This document shows positions 42,561-54,772 of a stretch of 64,000 bases of DNA, piece by piece. A program made the translations under genes and the position numbers. The notes beneath the pieces are model-generated. The model did not search any database and had not been told where the DNA came from. It was given only the letters and a program-made list of their open reading frames with translations. Location: positions 310,001-374,000 of the forward strand of contig JAWZYV010000707.1 in the NCBI GenBank assembly GCA_038373885.1, given 5' to 3'. This stretch comes from Cheiracanthium punctorium (taxonomy: Eukaryota > Arthropoda > Arachnida > Araneae > Cheiracanthiidae). How positions within the stretch are numbered: position 1 is the stretch's first letter; every line of letters starts with the position of its first letter.

Positions 42561-44025
42561 GGCATATTGAAATGCTTAACGTTATAAAAAGAAATTAATA
42601 GAGTTTATAGCACCTTTTAGTTGTATTTTTCTTTCTTTGAAAAATGAATTATAAATCACATAGGTACGATTCTTTACCCATATTGCATGAAAAATTAAAA
42701 GATACTTAAAATGATTTTTAAATCATGATACATACTAAGATCTTTGATAAAGTTTTTAATTAATCATAATCGAATATGATATTTTAATGTTTAGAGAGGT
42801 TTGCCTGATTATCACTTTTGCATTAACTTAAGCAATTTTAAAATTTAAAAATCTTTAACATTTTGCTTTCCCAAACATTTTTATGGTTTACTGTACCACC
42901 AATTCAAAACTCAGTCATACAACACTGGTTTGATTTGCAAAACTCGCTAATGATTTTATAATTAAATTCGATTTTATTAACGTTTTTCTTTCTCAATGTT
43001 TTTTTTTTTTAATCAATGCTAGTCTCAGTACTGAAAATCAGGACATGTGGCACGGTGAATCTTCAATTTTCATTATTGTTTTTCTTGTTTCTTTAACTTT
43101 TATAAAAGATATAACTTCTAGTTGAATAAAAATGCTTACACATTCAAGTTTCGCTCAATTAAATAAGATTAAAAATAGATTATTTTCAGTACTTCTCATC
43201 AGGGTTGCAAAATATTTATGATATCGGTTTGGTCTATCACTCCGTACTCTATTAATTGTAATTAAACGCAAATCGTATATAATCACTTGCTACAAAATGC
43301 TATGTTTTGTAGCAAGTAAATGTAATAAACTATTAATTATGAGTGGTCGTCGTCGTCGGTGATTTTATAAAGGGTTATCGGGGAAAAAACATACGGTTAC
43401 AAAATTTGGCATTTTTTATGATTACAAACAGAAAATTCTACTTAATATGTCATTGCAAAGGAAAAATTTATTATTATTTCCACTAATGTTTAATATGACC
43501 TCTTTTAGTTACCCGTATAATATATTCGTAATGCGTCATTTCTTGCTAAACACGTTGGAATGTTCTACTAGTATCTGTTTGCAAAGCACCACAAATGCGT
43601 CATGTAACCCTTTTTCAAGTGGCGATAGTACTCGGAAGTACCGTACAAAAGTTGTTTTTTTTTTTTTTTTCGTCTATTCATTGTAACCATTTCTTTGAAA
43701 ATTATCTACCAAATACTTTATTTAATCAAAGTTACATCATCATTGTATGTTCTATTAAGATTGTTTTGAATGGATAGCTTTCGACTGACTTTTTAATCAT
43801 ATCAAGCCAAGAAAAAAATTATGAGCATTAGTGAACTTTCAAACGCTGGTTTTACGATTAAAGGATTAGTTTTCCTAAAAGAATTTCATCTGAAGTATTA
43901 CTGGGATCCTGCACTTTTGTGTGTACTATACTCTTTTGAAAACACTCATTAAATGCTTATGAAAAAGTCATCAGACCTACAGCTAATGTTTATTATTATT
44001 TTTCTCAATTTTCTTTTATATTACA
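42561..44025. other. No gene seen
   Basis: This is AT-rich sequence. TAGCAAGTAAATG/ACTTGCTACAAAATG words near 43286-43320 form a hairpin. A 79-codon frame at 43447 contains a Phe run from a T homopolymer and is not convincing. Confidence 0.5.
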
Positions 44026-44060
44026 CTAGCTGCGTGCCCGTTCTTCGCACGGAAGGAAAC
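44026..44060 (-). mobile_element. Helitron 3' terminus
   Basis: A is followed by CTAGCTGCGTGCCCGTTCTTCG then CACGG. On the minus strand this gives a stem-loop (CCGTGCGAAGAACGG) then GCACGCAGCTAG before T, the Helitron 3' signature. The 5' end was not located; the element may extend to about 45300. Confidence 0.6.
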
Positions 44061-44460
44061 GAAAATTTTCCTTACATGTGTAATTCGAATTAATTTCAGT
44101 GATGTGGAATCTAAAAAGAAAAGCAAAATTATTTGACTCTTGATGTAAAGTTTGCGTCATGAGTACTAACCTGGCATCATTGCAATATATGAAAAAACTA
44201 CGTCAGTGTCATTCGCGAACAAAAAAGTGAAAAGCTTAACGGTTTGCAGAGAACTCCTGACTTTCAAAATGTCTTTATTTCTACATCAGCCTGTTTTTTA
44301 CGTTGAAGTTGTCCCATTATATACCTCAGACACTACATGAAATGGACAACCGTTTATTTTAAAATAGCTGGGCATACGCTCTTCATACGGGAAGACCATT
44401 AGTCGTTGAATGTTGAAATTCCATACATAAGATTGCTGTAACATCTAGTTGTGCATGTTG

Positions 44461-45045
44461 ATTTTTGGTTCGAATCTACTGGACAGTTTATTTACAAGAT
44501 TACCCAAAAGATTTTCAATACATTAAAGCCTATGGACATCTTCAATATATTACAGATGCTGTCAGTCATTGTTTGGTTCATGCCCAAAATCTTGCCGTCT
44601 GTCCTCGACCTTAGCGAGTTTTGCCGAAATATCACCATTTGTTATCGTCATTGGCGAGTTCTGGTGAAATATCGCAAAATTTGGAGACAGTCTGTCATTG
44701 TATAGTCCATGGCCAAAATCTCGCCATTTTTCATCGACCTTGGCGAATTTTACCAAATATCGCAAAATTTGGCGATAGTCAGTCATTGTTTGGTCCATGC
44801 TTAAAATCTCGCCATGTGTCGTCGACCATGGTCAGTTTCGCCGAAATATAGCCAAATTTGTCACAAAAAATTATTTCGTATTTTGAACTTTTGTATTTAG
44901 AACTATTGTAATATCTGTTTTCAATATCTTTTTTGACTGCAATCAACTGGGTAATTTATTTACAGGGTCAGCCAAATGACTTTAAATATATTAAGGTGTA
45001 TGGATGCATTCAATTCATTGAAAGTCTGTGAGCAGAACAAATCTC
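44461..45045. repeat. Imperfect tandem repeats rich in TCGCC/GGCGA
   Basis: Units of about 90-130 bp share TCAGTCATTGTTTGGTCCATG, AAAATCTCGCCAT, TCGACCTTGGCGA and TATCGCAAAATTTGGCGATAG. A larger period of about 480 bp links 44470-44570 with 44945-45045 (TTTATTTACA-G-T-CCAAA). A single copy recurs at 60740-60845. Confidence 0.7.
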
Positions 45046-46552
45046 GCAAACTATCTCAAGCTTGTCGGCTTTTGGTGAAATATCGCCAAATAAAGTTGTA
45101 GGGAACCCACTGAGTTTTCGGTTACTTCCCACACATCGGCACGCCAAGAGATCGCCAACAATTTCACCCCCTTTTCAAGAACGATCAGCGCGTGACCCTG
45201 CAGATCTAGACTCACGGAAAATATCACGAGGATGGCCCCCGTTCTAAAGTGGGGATGGCAAAAGCGGGAAGATAGCAACCCATAAATTAATCCAGCCAGT
45301 GTCATTCGGAGATGTCTAGCAAGGGTATAATAAGAGTTCCTTTATCAGCAGCAATAATTAAAACTTGTCTTTAGAAAAATATTTTAAACGCTAAAAGCAT
45401 CGCACTTACTATCGCTTATTTAGAAAAAAAAAAAATTAATATTTTATTCTTTTTTTTTTCACGATTTTAAAATACGCTAATTTTAATTTAAAATGCGTGC
45501 GCTCACTGTCTCAGGAAGGAAGGAAAAAAAGAAAAGAAGGGAAATTTGAAGGAAGAAAATTGCGTTAACTATTTACATATATTTACCTCAAAATTTACTT
45601 ATTCGTTTAGTTGTGGACGCAGGATCTTATTTTAGGCTGGTATTCGGAGCACGTGACATGGCGCTTCCATTTTATAGTTGTCCTAGAAACTGCACAGATA
45701 GTATCAAAACACGTACTAAAATAATCTTTCACACATTATGAAGGTTTAATTTCTACCTGAGAATCAAAGTAAATTATCTGAATATTTTAATTGAATCCAA
45801 CAAATTATTCGAAGAGTTTAGTTTCATAAATTGACATTTATTTTCCTATTTTATAAAGATAGTTGCAAGTTATGCATAAATTTAATAATATCTGATGCTA
45901 ATAACTAATAAGTAGTTCGACAAAATCCTCTAAAGTTTTAGACATTCTAAAATTTAAACTTTTGGTCCGAGAAAAGAGAAAATTAGATTTTTTTTTTTTT
46001 TTCGGAAACATATATCGTAATTTAATGTGTTCTTTTGAGTATTTGTAGAGCCTGAAATATTTGACCCATTAACCGTATATAGAACATTGTAAAAGTGTAA
46101 AAAAACAAAACAAAAAAAAAACCTTGTTAAATTCTTTTTAAAAGCATTTTCTTAAATTCATGTTAAATATTTTTTGCAATTCCTCTAAAGAACTCTTGAG
46201 CAATGTGACAGAGGCGTTTAAAAGTTTAATTTTAAGAAAATCATCATGCACGGGTGATTTGTGAAACGTAAATTAATTTCATTTAAGTAATATTCCACAA
46301 CAATTTTTTTTCGGGTTTTCCTGCAAGTACCCTACAGAGGGTGTTCACACATTTTTGTAACGATTTTGCAAAGATATATATAGAAATAAATATAAGAATT
46401 TTATTTTCTAATGTGTTCAGTCTGATAGCCCTTTCTTTGAACCATCATATTGCATCTTGATTTCAAAGATGAAAGTCCTTTTCTTAAAACATCAAGGCTG
46501 ATATTGTTCCACTCCTCCATCACAATAATCTTGTAATATATGAATGTATCTT
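45046..46552. other. No gene seen
   Basis: A GC-richer segment at 45110-45240 is followed by AT-rich sequence with frequent T and A runs. An 84-codon minus-strand frame at 45051 is hydrophobic at the start but has no domain. Confidence 0.5.
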
Positions 46553-46791
46553 GTGTTTACGTGATTATGGCAACGCTATACTAGGGCAATCTGCCAAGGA
46601 TGGGAAGGTGCCTAGGTAGGAGAACTTTCTAAGGGGTTCTAAAGCGTATTCACGTTACATCTGGAAAAAACCTACCAAAAAACCAGACTGTTAGATCGAC
46701 AGCTGCTCGATGGGACCCGATCCCGGGACCTTCACTCTTCGGCAGTCTACCATTTTCAGTGACATAACTACTGTGCGATGGTAAGGCTATA
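46553..46791 (-). mobile_element. tRNA-derived SINE
   Basis: It is flanked by AATGTATCTT (46543-46552 and 46792-46801). On the minus strand the head reads CGCACAGTAGTTATG then GGGATCGGGTCCC, a B-box-like segment, and the body has CAGATGTAACGTGAATACG. It is the reference copy for the degenerate copies at 11033 and 42370. Confidence 0.75.
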
Positions 46792-46801
46792 AATGTATCT
46801 T

Positions 46802-47560
46802 AAAGTAGAAAGATAATTCAACTCATCTTCGTTTAGAAATATATTTAATTTTATATTTCAATTCCATTCATTATCACTGAAAAATAACGTTCAATAAATA
46901 CTTGTTACACATTTTTGCTTTCATGCCTTTTAAGATGCAATTTATTCCAGGAAAAACTCATGTATATGTAAAAAAAAAAAAAAAAAAAAGTTACTATTAT
47001 ATTTGTTTGTTCATCTTAAAATACACTAGAATAAAATAAACTAGAAGTTTCTGTAGAAAATTTTACTTAATTGAAGTTTTAGACGTATTTCGTATGTATT
47101 AAGAAAATAAATGTATTTTGTATTTTTTCAATTTAGAAATCATTTTGTATTTTGTAATTTTTTGTGTTTGAATAAATGTAATTTGTATTTTGCATCGAAA
47201 ATACATTTTTTTTTATGTATTTTGCCCAACTCTGCTTCTGTAGCTGCTTTCAAAGACCATTGCCGAGCAAGCAGTAATTATTTTTATTTCCAACGGAGGG
47301 AGAGTATGAGGGAGCGTCCTCTAAGTGAAACTGTACTCCCCCTCTCTAAACAACGGGGGATGAGGGGGAGAAAAGCAATAAACTTTAGGTTTACCACTGC
47401 CGATCTCTGGGAAGATAGGTGAGTGGTTTCCCCCTCTTTTAGGATGACCCAAAGATATGATGACCCACGGTGATGCTCTCCGAACGGAGAGAAGAGAGAA
47501 CGCGGGGGGGACGAAGCAAGGGGCTTGTGTCCTGGGGGTCATCTAAGGAGGCGAGGGAAA
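46802..47560. other. No gene seen
   Basis: This is AT-rich then, from 47280, G-rich with GGGGGAG-type runs that probably belong to the repeat continuing at 47561. Frames of 103 and 73 codons cross the G-rich block and show no domain. Confidence 0.5.
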
Positions 47561-47564
47561 GAAA

Positions 47565-48058
47565 AAAATACGTGCGGATAGGGGCAGATGGAATCCTAAC
47601 AGAAAAACTTAGACTTTTCTACCCACAAGTTTGATAGGGGAAAACACGCGCGCGCGCAGGGAGAAATGCATTAGAAGATGGATTCGTGGGGAAAAGTACT
47701 TCGACGTTTTTAAGCAAGGATCGCGCTAATTTATTAATCGTGCCGTCTGCTCTCTTTCTTTTTTTCCCCCGTTTTTTTTTTTCTTCTTTTGGTAGTTGAA
47801 ATAAAAAATTGCCACAAATGTATTTATTATATATTATGTATGTACACTTAGAAGTTTTTAAGCATTGGTTACATGGCCAATTAATTGTGCAGTTTGTTCT
47901 CTCTTTTTTTTCTTGTCTTTTGGTAATTAAAATTAATAATTTTATTTGATTTGAGATTTTTGTTAATCTCAAATCCATTTTAACCCTTAACCAGGAGGCT
48001 GTCATCTCGATTGCTCCGAAGAGAAATTAATAATAGTTACATATGGATTTATTATATA
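47565..48058 (+). repeat. Outer inverted repeat, left copy
   Basis: It pairs with 58830-59215 in inverse order: GCGGATAGGGGCAGATGGAAT, GCGCGCGCAGGGAGAAATG, TAGAAGATGG and GTGGGGAAAAG words, the poly-pyrimidine stretch, and GAAATTAATAAT...TTTATTATAT next to the Helitron boundary. Confidence 0.7.
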
Positions 48059-48130
48059 CTAGCTGAAGTACCCGTTCTTCGCACGGGAATGAATGGACTT
48101 TTTGATATTACGATTTGTGGTGATTACTAT

Positions 48131-50505
48131 CAGGGGCGGCCCTAGGGCCGGACAAACCGGACCCCTGTCCGGGGCGGCAAATTTTAGGGGCGGCATTTTG
48201 GCTCGAATTTGAAAAATACATTTCGTATTAGTAAAAGAATTGTTAAAAATTTTCCGAAGAATATCATTCTATATAACTTTACCAGTTGATGTATCCATTC
48301 GTCATTGATGGGTTTTTACTAATCGCGCGAAATTTCGTTTGCATTGTAGTAGTACAAAAAATAGAATTAACATACTGGCAGAAATATAGAAAGCAAAGTT
48401 ATAACTCTTGTGTATTGTTCAAAGATTACAGGTTAGAGAGTAAATTACTGAGACAAACTGTCAATAGAGAAAATATTTTACATTCAAAATTAACGTTTTC
48501 TTTTAGTGCATGAGCTTCCTACATCAAGAAGTCATTTAAAGTTGCAAAAGAAGATGCTAGTAATGAATATTAAACTGAAAAGAGAATATCTGGAAATTTC
48601 TTTGTGTTAGCAAGTAGCCGATATTTAACACTGCAACGTCCTATTGAATTATATTTTGATGATTTTACTTGATGCGCGAAAAACTTTATCAAAGTTTACG
48701 TCATACCTCAAAAATAATTCAAATTTGTAGAAAATTAAAAACCTGAAATTTTAATTTACTAACCGCCTACTATTTAACAAAATATTTCATTCCCTTTTGT
48801 CTGACCACTATAGTTGTTTTCACGAAGTGGTCACACAAAATTTTCTCAAAATAATATACTATATATATATATATATAATGTTATTTAACTCAATCTCATC
48901 GATAGTACCTGAATTTTGTTCTATTAACTTTAGAAATTTTAATATTATGCCTGTAAAATTTTTGCAGAATTTTCTAAAAAAAAATTATTATAATAATTAA
49001 AAAAAAAAAGAAATCGACGTAATTTGTTTAAGTCGAACAGCCACCTATTGTATTACCTCCAGATGTCTTAAAGTGATGCCCTCCCCTCTCTCCCCGCCCC
49101 CTAAAAAAGAAAAGAAAAATACAATGCAACTTTTGCAAACCCTTTCAATTTATTCAAATCTTTTTAAAATTTTGATGATGCTTTGTTACCCCATCATATG
49201 GCCTAATTTCATTCTGTTCTCTTAATCCATTTTTGATGGATGCCAGAGCAAACTTTTAAAGCGATTTTTTCAAAATTTCAAAGTCTATGAATTGTTTAAA
49301 ACAATTTTGGTATCTATTGTTTCAATTAACTTACTATACAATATAATTCCAAATTCCATTCTATCCCATTGAGCCATTTTTTAACAATGGGCGAACATAC
49401 ATTTACACACAGTTTTCAAACAACAATTTTAAATCTCAAAACTTTTAAACGAATTAGAAATATTTTAGCAACTGCAGTTTAAATTAAAAAACAATTTACC
49501 ACCTTCTCTAGAACTCTTAAGAAACTGTAAAGATTTTTGAAAGGATCTTCGATTGGATGCGATTTTAAATTAAATGTTCCGTTATGCAAGAGAACTGACC
49601 GCCGAGATAGTATTCTGGCTAACACTGAGTTTAAGCAGCCACGTAACACATTAATTTTGATTGCGAATCACGAGATGTTCTGGTGAAAGATCCTAAATTA
49701 AAATTTGAGATAGTTTTATTTTTTTACCGCAAACAAAGCGATTAATATCTTAAAGTGCAGATTTAATTAATAAGTACCCAATGCAATTATTTTAAATTTT
49801 TGCACGGCATAAATGAGTTAAAAGACACTCCTAAAAAGTGCTACTTAAACATTGTAACACAGTGTAACAGTGTTAACACTGTTTATAGTGTAAACAATTT
49901 GAGTTAATACTGATCGATGGGGAATCGGGGAATATAAACGCGCTTGATCTAGTAAATGAAATAGTGTCAGTTACGGCCTTATTAGGCAAAAAGGAAAGCT
50001 CAATTGAAATTTTAAAGCTAATTCCAACTATAGATTTTACACCACATCTTGCTATTGCTTCGAGAATTTCGCTTTCTTTGCCGATAATTGTGGCAAGTAC
50101 AGAGAAGAGTTTCTCAAAATTAAAGTTAACTCAGAATTTCTTATATTCAACAACTCTTCCAGATAGGTTAAATAATTTAACTATGGAAGATTGGCTATCG
50201 AGAAGAATAGAACAGATTCAACATTGGCTATCGAACATGAATTAGTTGAAAAATTGATTTAAGAGAAAAAGTCAGGAATTTTGCGGAATTAAAAGTCAGA
50301 AAAAAAAAAAACTCTTTATTTTTCTTTCTTCTTTTGGTTTTTAGCTTAATGTGTGGTTTTTAATTAATTTGGTTTTTCTTATGCTGTGTTATGTTTAAAG
50401 AGCTATATCAGTTTTATAGGCATGAAAACAGTATCTGTGAACAATTTATTTCTTTTAACTGTAATTTTATTGTGGGGGGCGGCAAAACTGTTAGGGCCGG
50501 CCCTG
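48131..50505 (+). mobile_element. hAT deletion derivative inserted in Helitron H copy 1
   Basis: The 2375-bp element starts CAGGGGCGGCCCTAGGGCC and ends TAGGGCCGGCCCTG. TTACTAT flanks both sides (48124-48130 and 50506-50512; an eighth base matches only on the left). The homologous Helitron at 55589 has the empty site GATTACTATTTATTG, proving the insertion. It keeps only the transposase C terminus. Confidence 0.93.
49935..50245 (+). pseudogene. hAT transposase C-terminal dimerisation domain
   Basis: An open frame of about 100 codons has LKLIPTIDFTPHLAIASRI, then IVASTEKSFSKLKL, NFLYSTTLPDRLNNL and a short tail to the stop at 50243-50245. The EKSFSKLKL...L.ST....RLN.L pattern is the hAT dimerisation region of the ZMYM/TTF-type transposases. 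The BED finger and catalytic part are missing. Confidence 0.85.
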
Positions 50506-50599
50506 TTACTATTCATTGTAATAAACAGATATAGCAAAGTGGATATCGCGTTATATTGTGTCCAATAATCATGCATACCGAATTGCAAGGCAATCGTTT

Positions 50600-51600
50600 G
50601 TACGGTGCAGAAGGCCATGCGGCGTAGCGCAATCTAGTGGCGAGTTTTAGCAAAACGGATACGGCGAAAATATGTTTCGCATTCAGATATCGATGTATAC
50701 GAATTTTCATGACTATCGGCAGGACAGTCATGTGTTGACGCGACATCTAGTGGCAAGTTATAGGAAAATGGATAGCGCCAAACTCTTCCCCGTGTTCAAA
50801 TATCTATGTATACCTATTTTCATAGCGATTATTTGCACAGTCAAGAAGTGATACACTGCAAGGCCATCTAGTGGTTCAATAAAGTAATGATTTGCTACAG
50901 CGCCGTCAAGTGGCGAGTTATAGCAAAATGGATAACGCCAAAATATTCTCATTGTTCAAATAGCTATGTATACTGATTTTCATAGCGACCGTGTTCAACT
51001 ATCTATGCATACCAATTTTCATAACGATCATTTCCACAGTCAAGAAGTGATACACTGCAGGGCCATCTAGTAGTTAATTAAAGTAATGATTTGCTACAGC
51101 GCCATCAAGTGGCGAGTTATAGCAAAATGGATAACGCCAAAATATTCTCATTGTTCAAACAGCTATGTATACTGATTTTCATAGCGACCGTTTGAATGGT
51201 CAAGAATTTGGCCTGCTGCAGCGTCATCTAGTGGCGAGTTAAAATAATAATGCATTGCAGTGTCATCTAGTGGTGAGTAACATCAAAAGGAACGCAGTTA
51301 GAATATATTCTTCGTGCTCAAATGTGTAAGTATAAAAAATTTTATGCCGATCGGTCGAACGGTATAGAAGTTGATGCTTTGCAGCGCCATTTAGCGGCAA
51401 GTTACAGCAAAATGGATAGTGAAAAATATTCTCCGTGTTCTAATATTCGCGTGTACCAAATTTCATCGAAATCGGTTGGACGATATTCGCATAGCAAACG
51501 GCTAAACGGAATAGAATTCAACGTTGTGCTGCGGCACCAAGTGGCAAGTTAAGGAAAACGGATAGCATAAAAATCTTCTCCATCATAAAAGACTTAGGTG
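50600..51600. repeat. Tandem units with GCGCCATCTAGTGG in Helitron H copy 1
   Basis: Units of roughly 40-130 bp recur about ten times, each with a core close to GCGCCATCTAGTGGCGAG, then TTA-AGCAAAATGGATA, and TATGTATAC-ATTTTCAT. Cores lie near 50630, 50742, 50868, 50902, 51062, 51100, 51220, 51262, 51382 and 51535. Confidence 0.85.
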
Positions 51601-52430
51601 AACCAAATTTCATCGTGCAACGGTGCTCAACGGTGCTGGAGTTTTTCAACCTCATAAACACATACCAACATTCATTTTTATCTATAACCAGTGTTATTAC
51701 ATATACCAGTCTCAAATAAAATCCAGTTTCAAATCTAAGCCTCGCCAAAGTGCCAACATACGCCATTTTGCAAGAGTTTTCTCAGGGAATCATTCGAAGC
51801 ATTGACTTAGCAGCAATCAATATGGGAAATGGTTCGACCGCCAAAGAGTAGCCAAAGAGAGTTATTTGAAAATTGGAATCCCTTAATACAGCCGATTTTT
51901 TTTTTAAATTATCAACTATAATGTGTTTTATTCATCGTTACTCCGATGTACTAAATGAGAAGATTTCAATTTTCTGAAATTTGGCGGAATTCCCCCAACT
52001 TAAATCAATGTACTCAATTGCCGAGAATTCTGAAGTTAGATCGCTTGAAATCCCTTAATAACTGCATTATTTCTTCACGGATCATTAAAATTTAACGCTG
52101 TATTCTAATAAAACCTTTGCACTTGTTTCCAAAAATCTATTTCCTTAAGCTCTCAATAAATTGCGCAAAGCCGAAAACTGTGCAAACCGCTAGAACTCAC
52201 TTACTCAAAATCCATATTTCAGCCATTTTATTTTTTCGCCAAACTAAAAGAATTTACACATTAGCCTCGGAAATCTTCAATTCTTATTGTTTTGCGTGTA
52301 AAGCATTACATTCCTGCTCTGATTTCCCATGCACACGATATTATAATTTAAAAAAAAATAACCTGACGAATATAAACTAACAAAAAAAAAATCATTATTA
52401 TTCTTTTATTTTTACTTTGAGAATTTAAAA

Positions 52431-52912
52431 CATTTTATTCGGCAAAATCGCCACACATGGCAACCACGATCCTTATTTCACACTTTTTTCACTACAGGGG
52501 TTACAATTACGGAAAGCTTTTTGCGTGAAGAGCATAAAAATTCTCTTAAATTCCGGGAACGGGTGGACTTTCAAAGTTTTAAAGTGGACTACGATTTATT
52601 CTATATTATTTTACATATCTGTGCTAAATTTCAGGCCGATAGGTTCATTTTTGTGGATTTGTATACGAACGACATTTTATTCGGCAAAATCGCCACACAT
52701 GGCAACCACGATCCTTATTTCACATTTTTTTCACTACAGGGGTTACAATTACGGAAAGATTTTTGCGTGAAGAGCATAAAAAAATCTCTTAAATTCCGGG
52801 AACGGGTGGACTTTCAAAGTTTTAAAGTGGACTGTGATTTATTCTATATTATTTTACATATCTGTGCTAAATTTCAGGCCGATAGGTCCATTTTTGTGGA
52901 TTTGTATACGAA
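52431..52912. repeat. 242-bp tandem duplication in Helitron H copy 1
   Basis: CATTTTATTCGGCAAAATCGC starts both units (52431 and 52673). They differ at only a few bases. Copies 2 and 3 of the Helitron have one unit. The duplication creates a 151-codon open frame of repeated sequence that I do not call a gene. Confidence 0.9.
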
Positions 52913-52978
52913 TCAAATCCACAAACAAACAAATAAACAAACAAACAAACAAACAGAATTTCATTTTTATTTATAAGA

Positions 52979-53772
52979 TTTATAAATACATATATATGTG
53001 TCTGAACGATTGTTACTATAAAGTAATGCATTTATTACTTATATATAGGAAAATATCAGTGGCATGGCTACTGGGTAGAGGGGTTATAACCCCCCATGAC
53101 GAATTTTTTGTCATACAAAATGCATTTTCTTCACGTATACACAACATATGTATACAGCTCATTACGATACACGAATTGCAGTAGTCGTAACCACTCCCCC
53201 CTCCCCCAGAAAAATTTCTGTCTACGCCACTGGAATATATAAATAATTTGTTACTTACTTATACTTAATAATAAGTACAATACTTAATAATGACTTGAGG
53301 TCACAATTATTTTAACTAATATTGCAATGGCCACTAACTTTATTAAAAAGGATGCCAATAAATAAAAAGAAATAAATCAGATTACAAAACACTTCCTAAA
53401 AAAGTTCATACATTTTTTTTTTCATTTTTAAAATAATAGTTACGCTTTTCAACATACGTCTCTAACGAGTCTCTTAAAGTTAGTGTACCCTTCTCCTCCT
53501 GTGTCAATCGTTGCATTTGGGCAATCGGGAAGCAACGACTTTCAGGGTTGAGGAATTCAGAATATTACCATAATCTTAGAGAACTTGACGCCAGAATTAT
53601 TTAAACTACTGTTGTAATTGCATATATTAAGTCTTTCATGCAGCATCAACATAATTAACATAATTAGGTCTTTGGTACAGCTGAGACCCAACGTGTGCGT
53701 TTGGGGTGTCGGGGAGCAACGACGATCAGGGAAAGGGAATCGTAACCATTGACGTTTTAGTTCGATAAGAAG
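52979..53772 (+). repeat. Inner inverted duplication, left arm
   Basis: It pairs inversely with 54773-55588 over about 800 bp: TAAAGTAATGCATTTATTA, a family 1 MITE, TATTGCAATGGC, TTACGCTTTTCAACATACGTC, TTGGGCAATCGGGAAGCAACG, AACGTGTGCGTTTGGG and TTCGATAAGA all recur in reverse order. Within the arm a GGGGAGCAACGACGATCAGGG word is repeated 182 bp apart. Confidence 0.85.
53057..53232 (-). mobile_element. hAT-type MITE family 1, copy 5 (left arm)
   Basis: It starts CAGTGGCATGGCTAC and ends TCTACGCCACTG. The flanks GAAAATAT and GAATATAT differ by one base. It lies at the position mirrored by copy 6. Confidence 0.88.
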
Positions 53773-53846
53773 AACATATACGATAATAATAAGATACAAT
53801 AGGATAGGTAAATAAGATAAGATAGTTCCAACATCTGAGATGAAGG

Positions 53847-54000
53847 CATGGGCGCCGGCAGCATAGGGCAAGGGGGGGCAATGCCCCCGTGGATTTTTGT
53901 ATGCAGTGTTTTCCCTTGCTTTTTTGCTCTTTCCAACAAGGTAACCATGCGTTGAAGTAGTCTTCGCCCCCCCCTGGGAAATATTCTGCCGGCGCCCATG
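53847..54000. mobile_element. hAT-type MITE family 2, copy 2
   Basis: The ends are CATGGGCGCCGGCAG and CTGCCGGCGCCCATG, with an exact 8-bp duplication GATGAAGG (53839-53846 and 54001-54008). It lies in the spacer of the inverted duplication, so it postdates it or was never duplicated. Confidence 0.93.
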
Positions 54001-54303
54001 GATGAAGGTATAATTCGCTCAGTACTTCGGTGTGATTTTACTTTTATTTGGAAGACTATAAGACTTATTTTGAGGTAGAAGGATTTTTACTTTTTACTAG
54101 AATTAAAGTTGGTTTATTTTTATTTATTTATTTTTCGTTTTATAAAACTCGAAATTATTCAATTTACTAAGCACAGACTTTCGATGTCCACGGGATCATG
54201 TGCAACAGTCCCTCTCATTCATCTGTCTCCAGCACCCGCTTCATTATAAATAAATTGTTTAATGCAACCAGTCATAAGACAGAAAATATTTGGGCGTATC
54301 CTA

Positions 54304-54492
54304 GCAAGGACGTATTTAGGGGGGAGATTAAGGGGGTCCAGACCCCCTCGAAAATTGGAATTTTCTTACTAAAATGGTAATGATATAGTATTTTTGTGTG
54401 AAATTCTGCCGTTTATACTGTTTGGACCCCCCCCCCCCCGAAATTTTCGGATCCCCCCTCCCCCGAAGTGTTTTTTTTTTGGATGCGTGCCT
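54304..54492. mobile_element. hAT-type MITE with poly-C/G interior
   Basis: It begins GCAAGGACGTATTTAGGG and ends GGATGCGTGCCT, weak inverted ends. GTATCCTA flanks both sides exactly (54296-54303 and 54493-54500). Runs of 13 C and 9 T lie inside. It also lies in the spacer. Confidence 0.82.
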
Positions 54493-54772
54493 GTATCCTA
54501 GGACCAGTATTTTTTATAGGGTGCCTATACTGCTGAATCTTGTTAACGCAAGCAAGGGTAGGCAACCATCTTGTTTACGAAAAAATTCACGAGCAATAAC
54601 TAGTTTTTGGAGTTTGTGCAGTAAATGGCGTTCGTAAAAATATAGTCTGCCAGGAATGTAGCGAGTGTAGTATTTAAAGCACTTTAACAGGAGCAAACAA
54701 AATAGCTCTCATAGATTACACTCTAATGGCAGAATGAAAATATAATTTATTGCCTTTGTTTCTACTGCTACC

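Larger units (their letters stand above)
48059..52978 (-). mobile_element. Helitron family H copy 1, interrupted by a hAT
   Basis: The left end is A then CTAGCTGAAGTACCCGTTC; on the minus strand CCCGTGCGAAGAACGGG forms a hairpin a few bases before CTAG and T. The right end on the minus strand begins TCTTATAAATAAAAATG. It contains a nested hAT (48131-50505), a tandem-unit region (50600-51600) and a tandem duplication (52431-52912). No Rep/helicase: it is non-autonomous. Confidence 0.8.

Noticed and set aside
52521..52976. 151-codon frame with repeated peptide
   Set aside because: It results from the 242-bp tandem duplication in a non-autonomous Helitron; the same sequence is broken in the other two copies.
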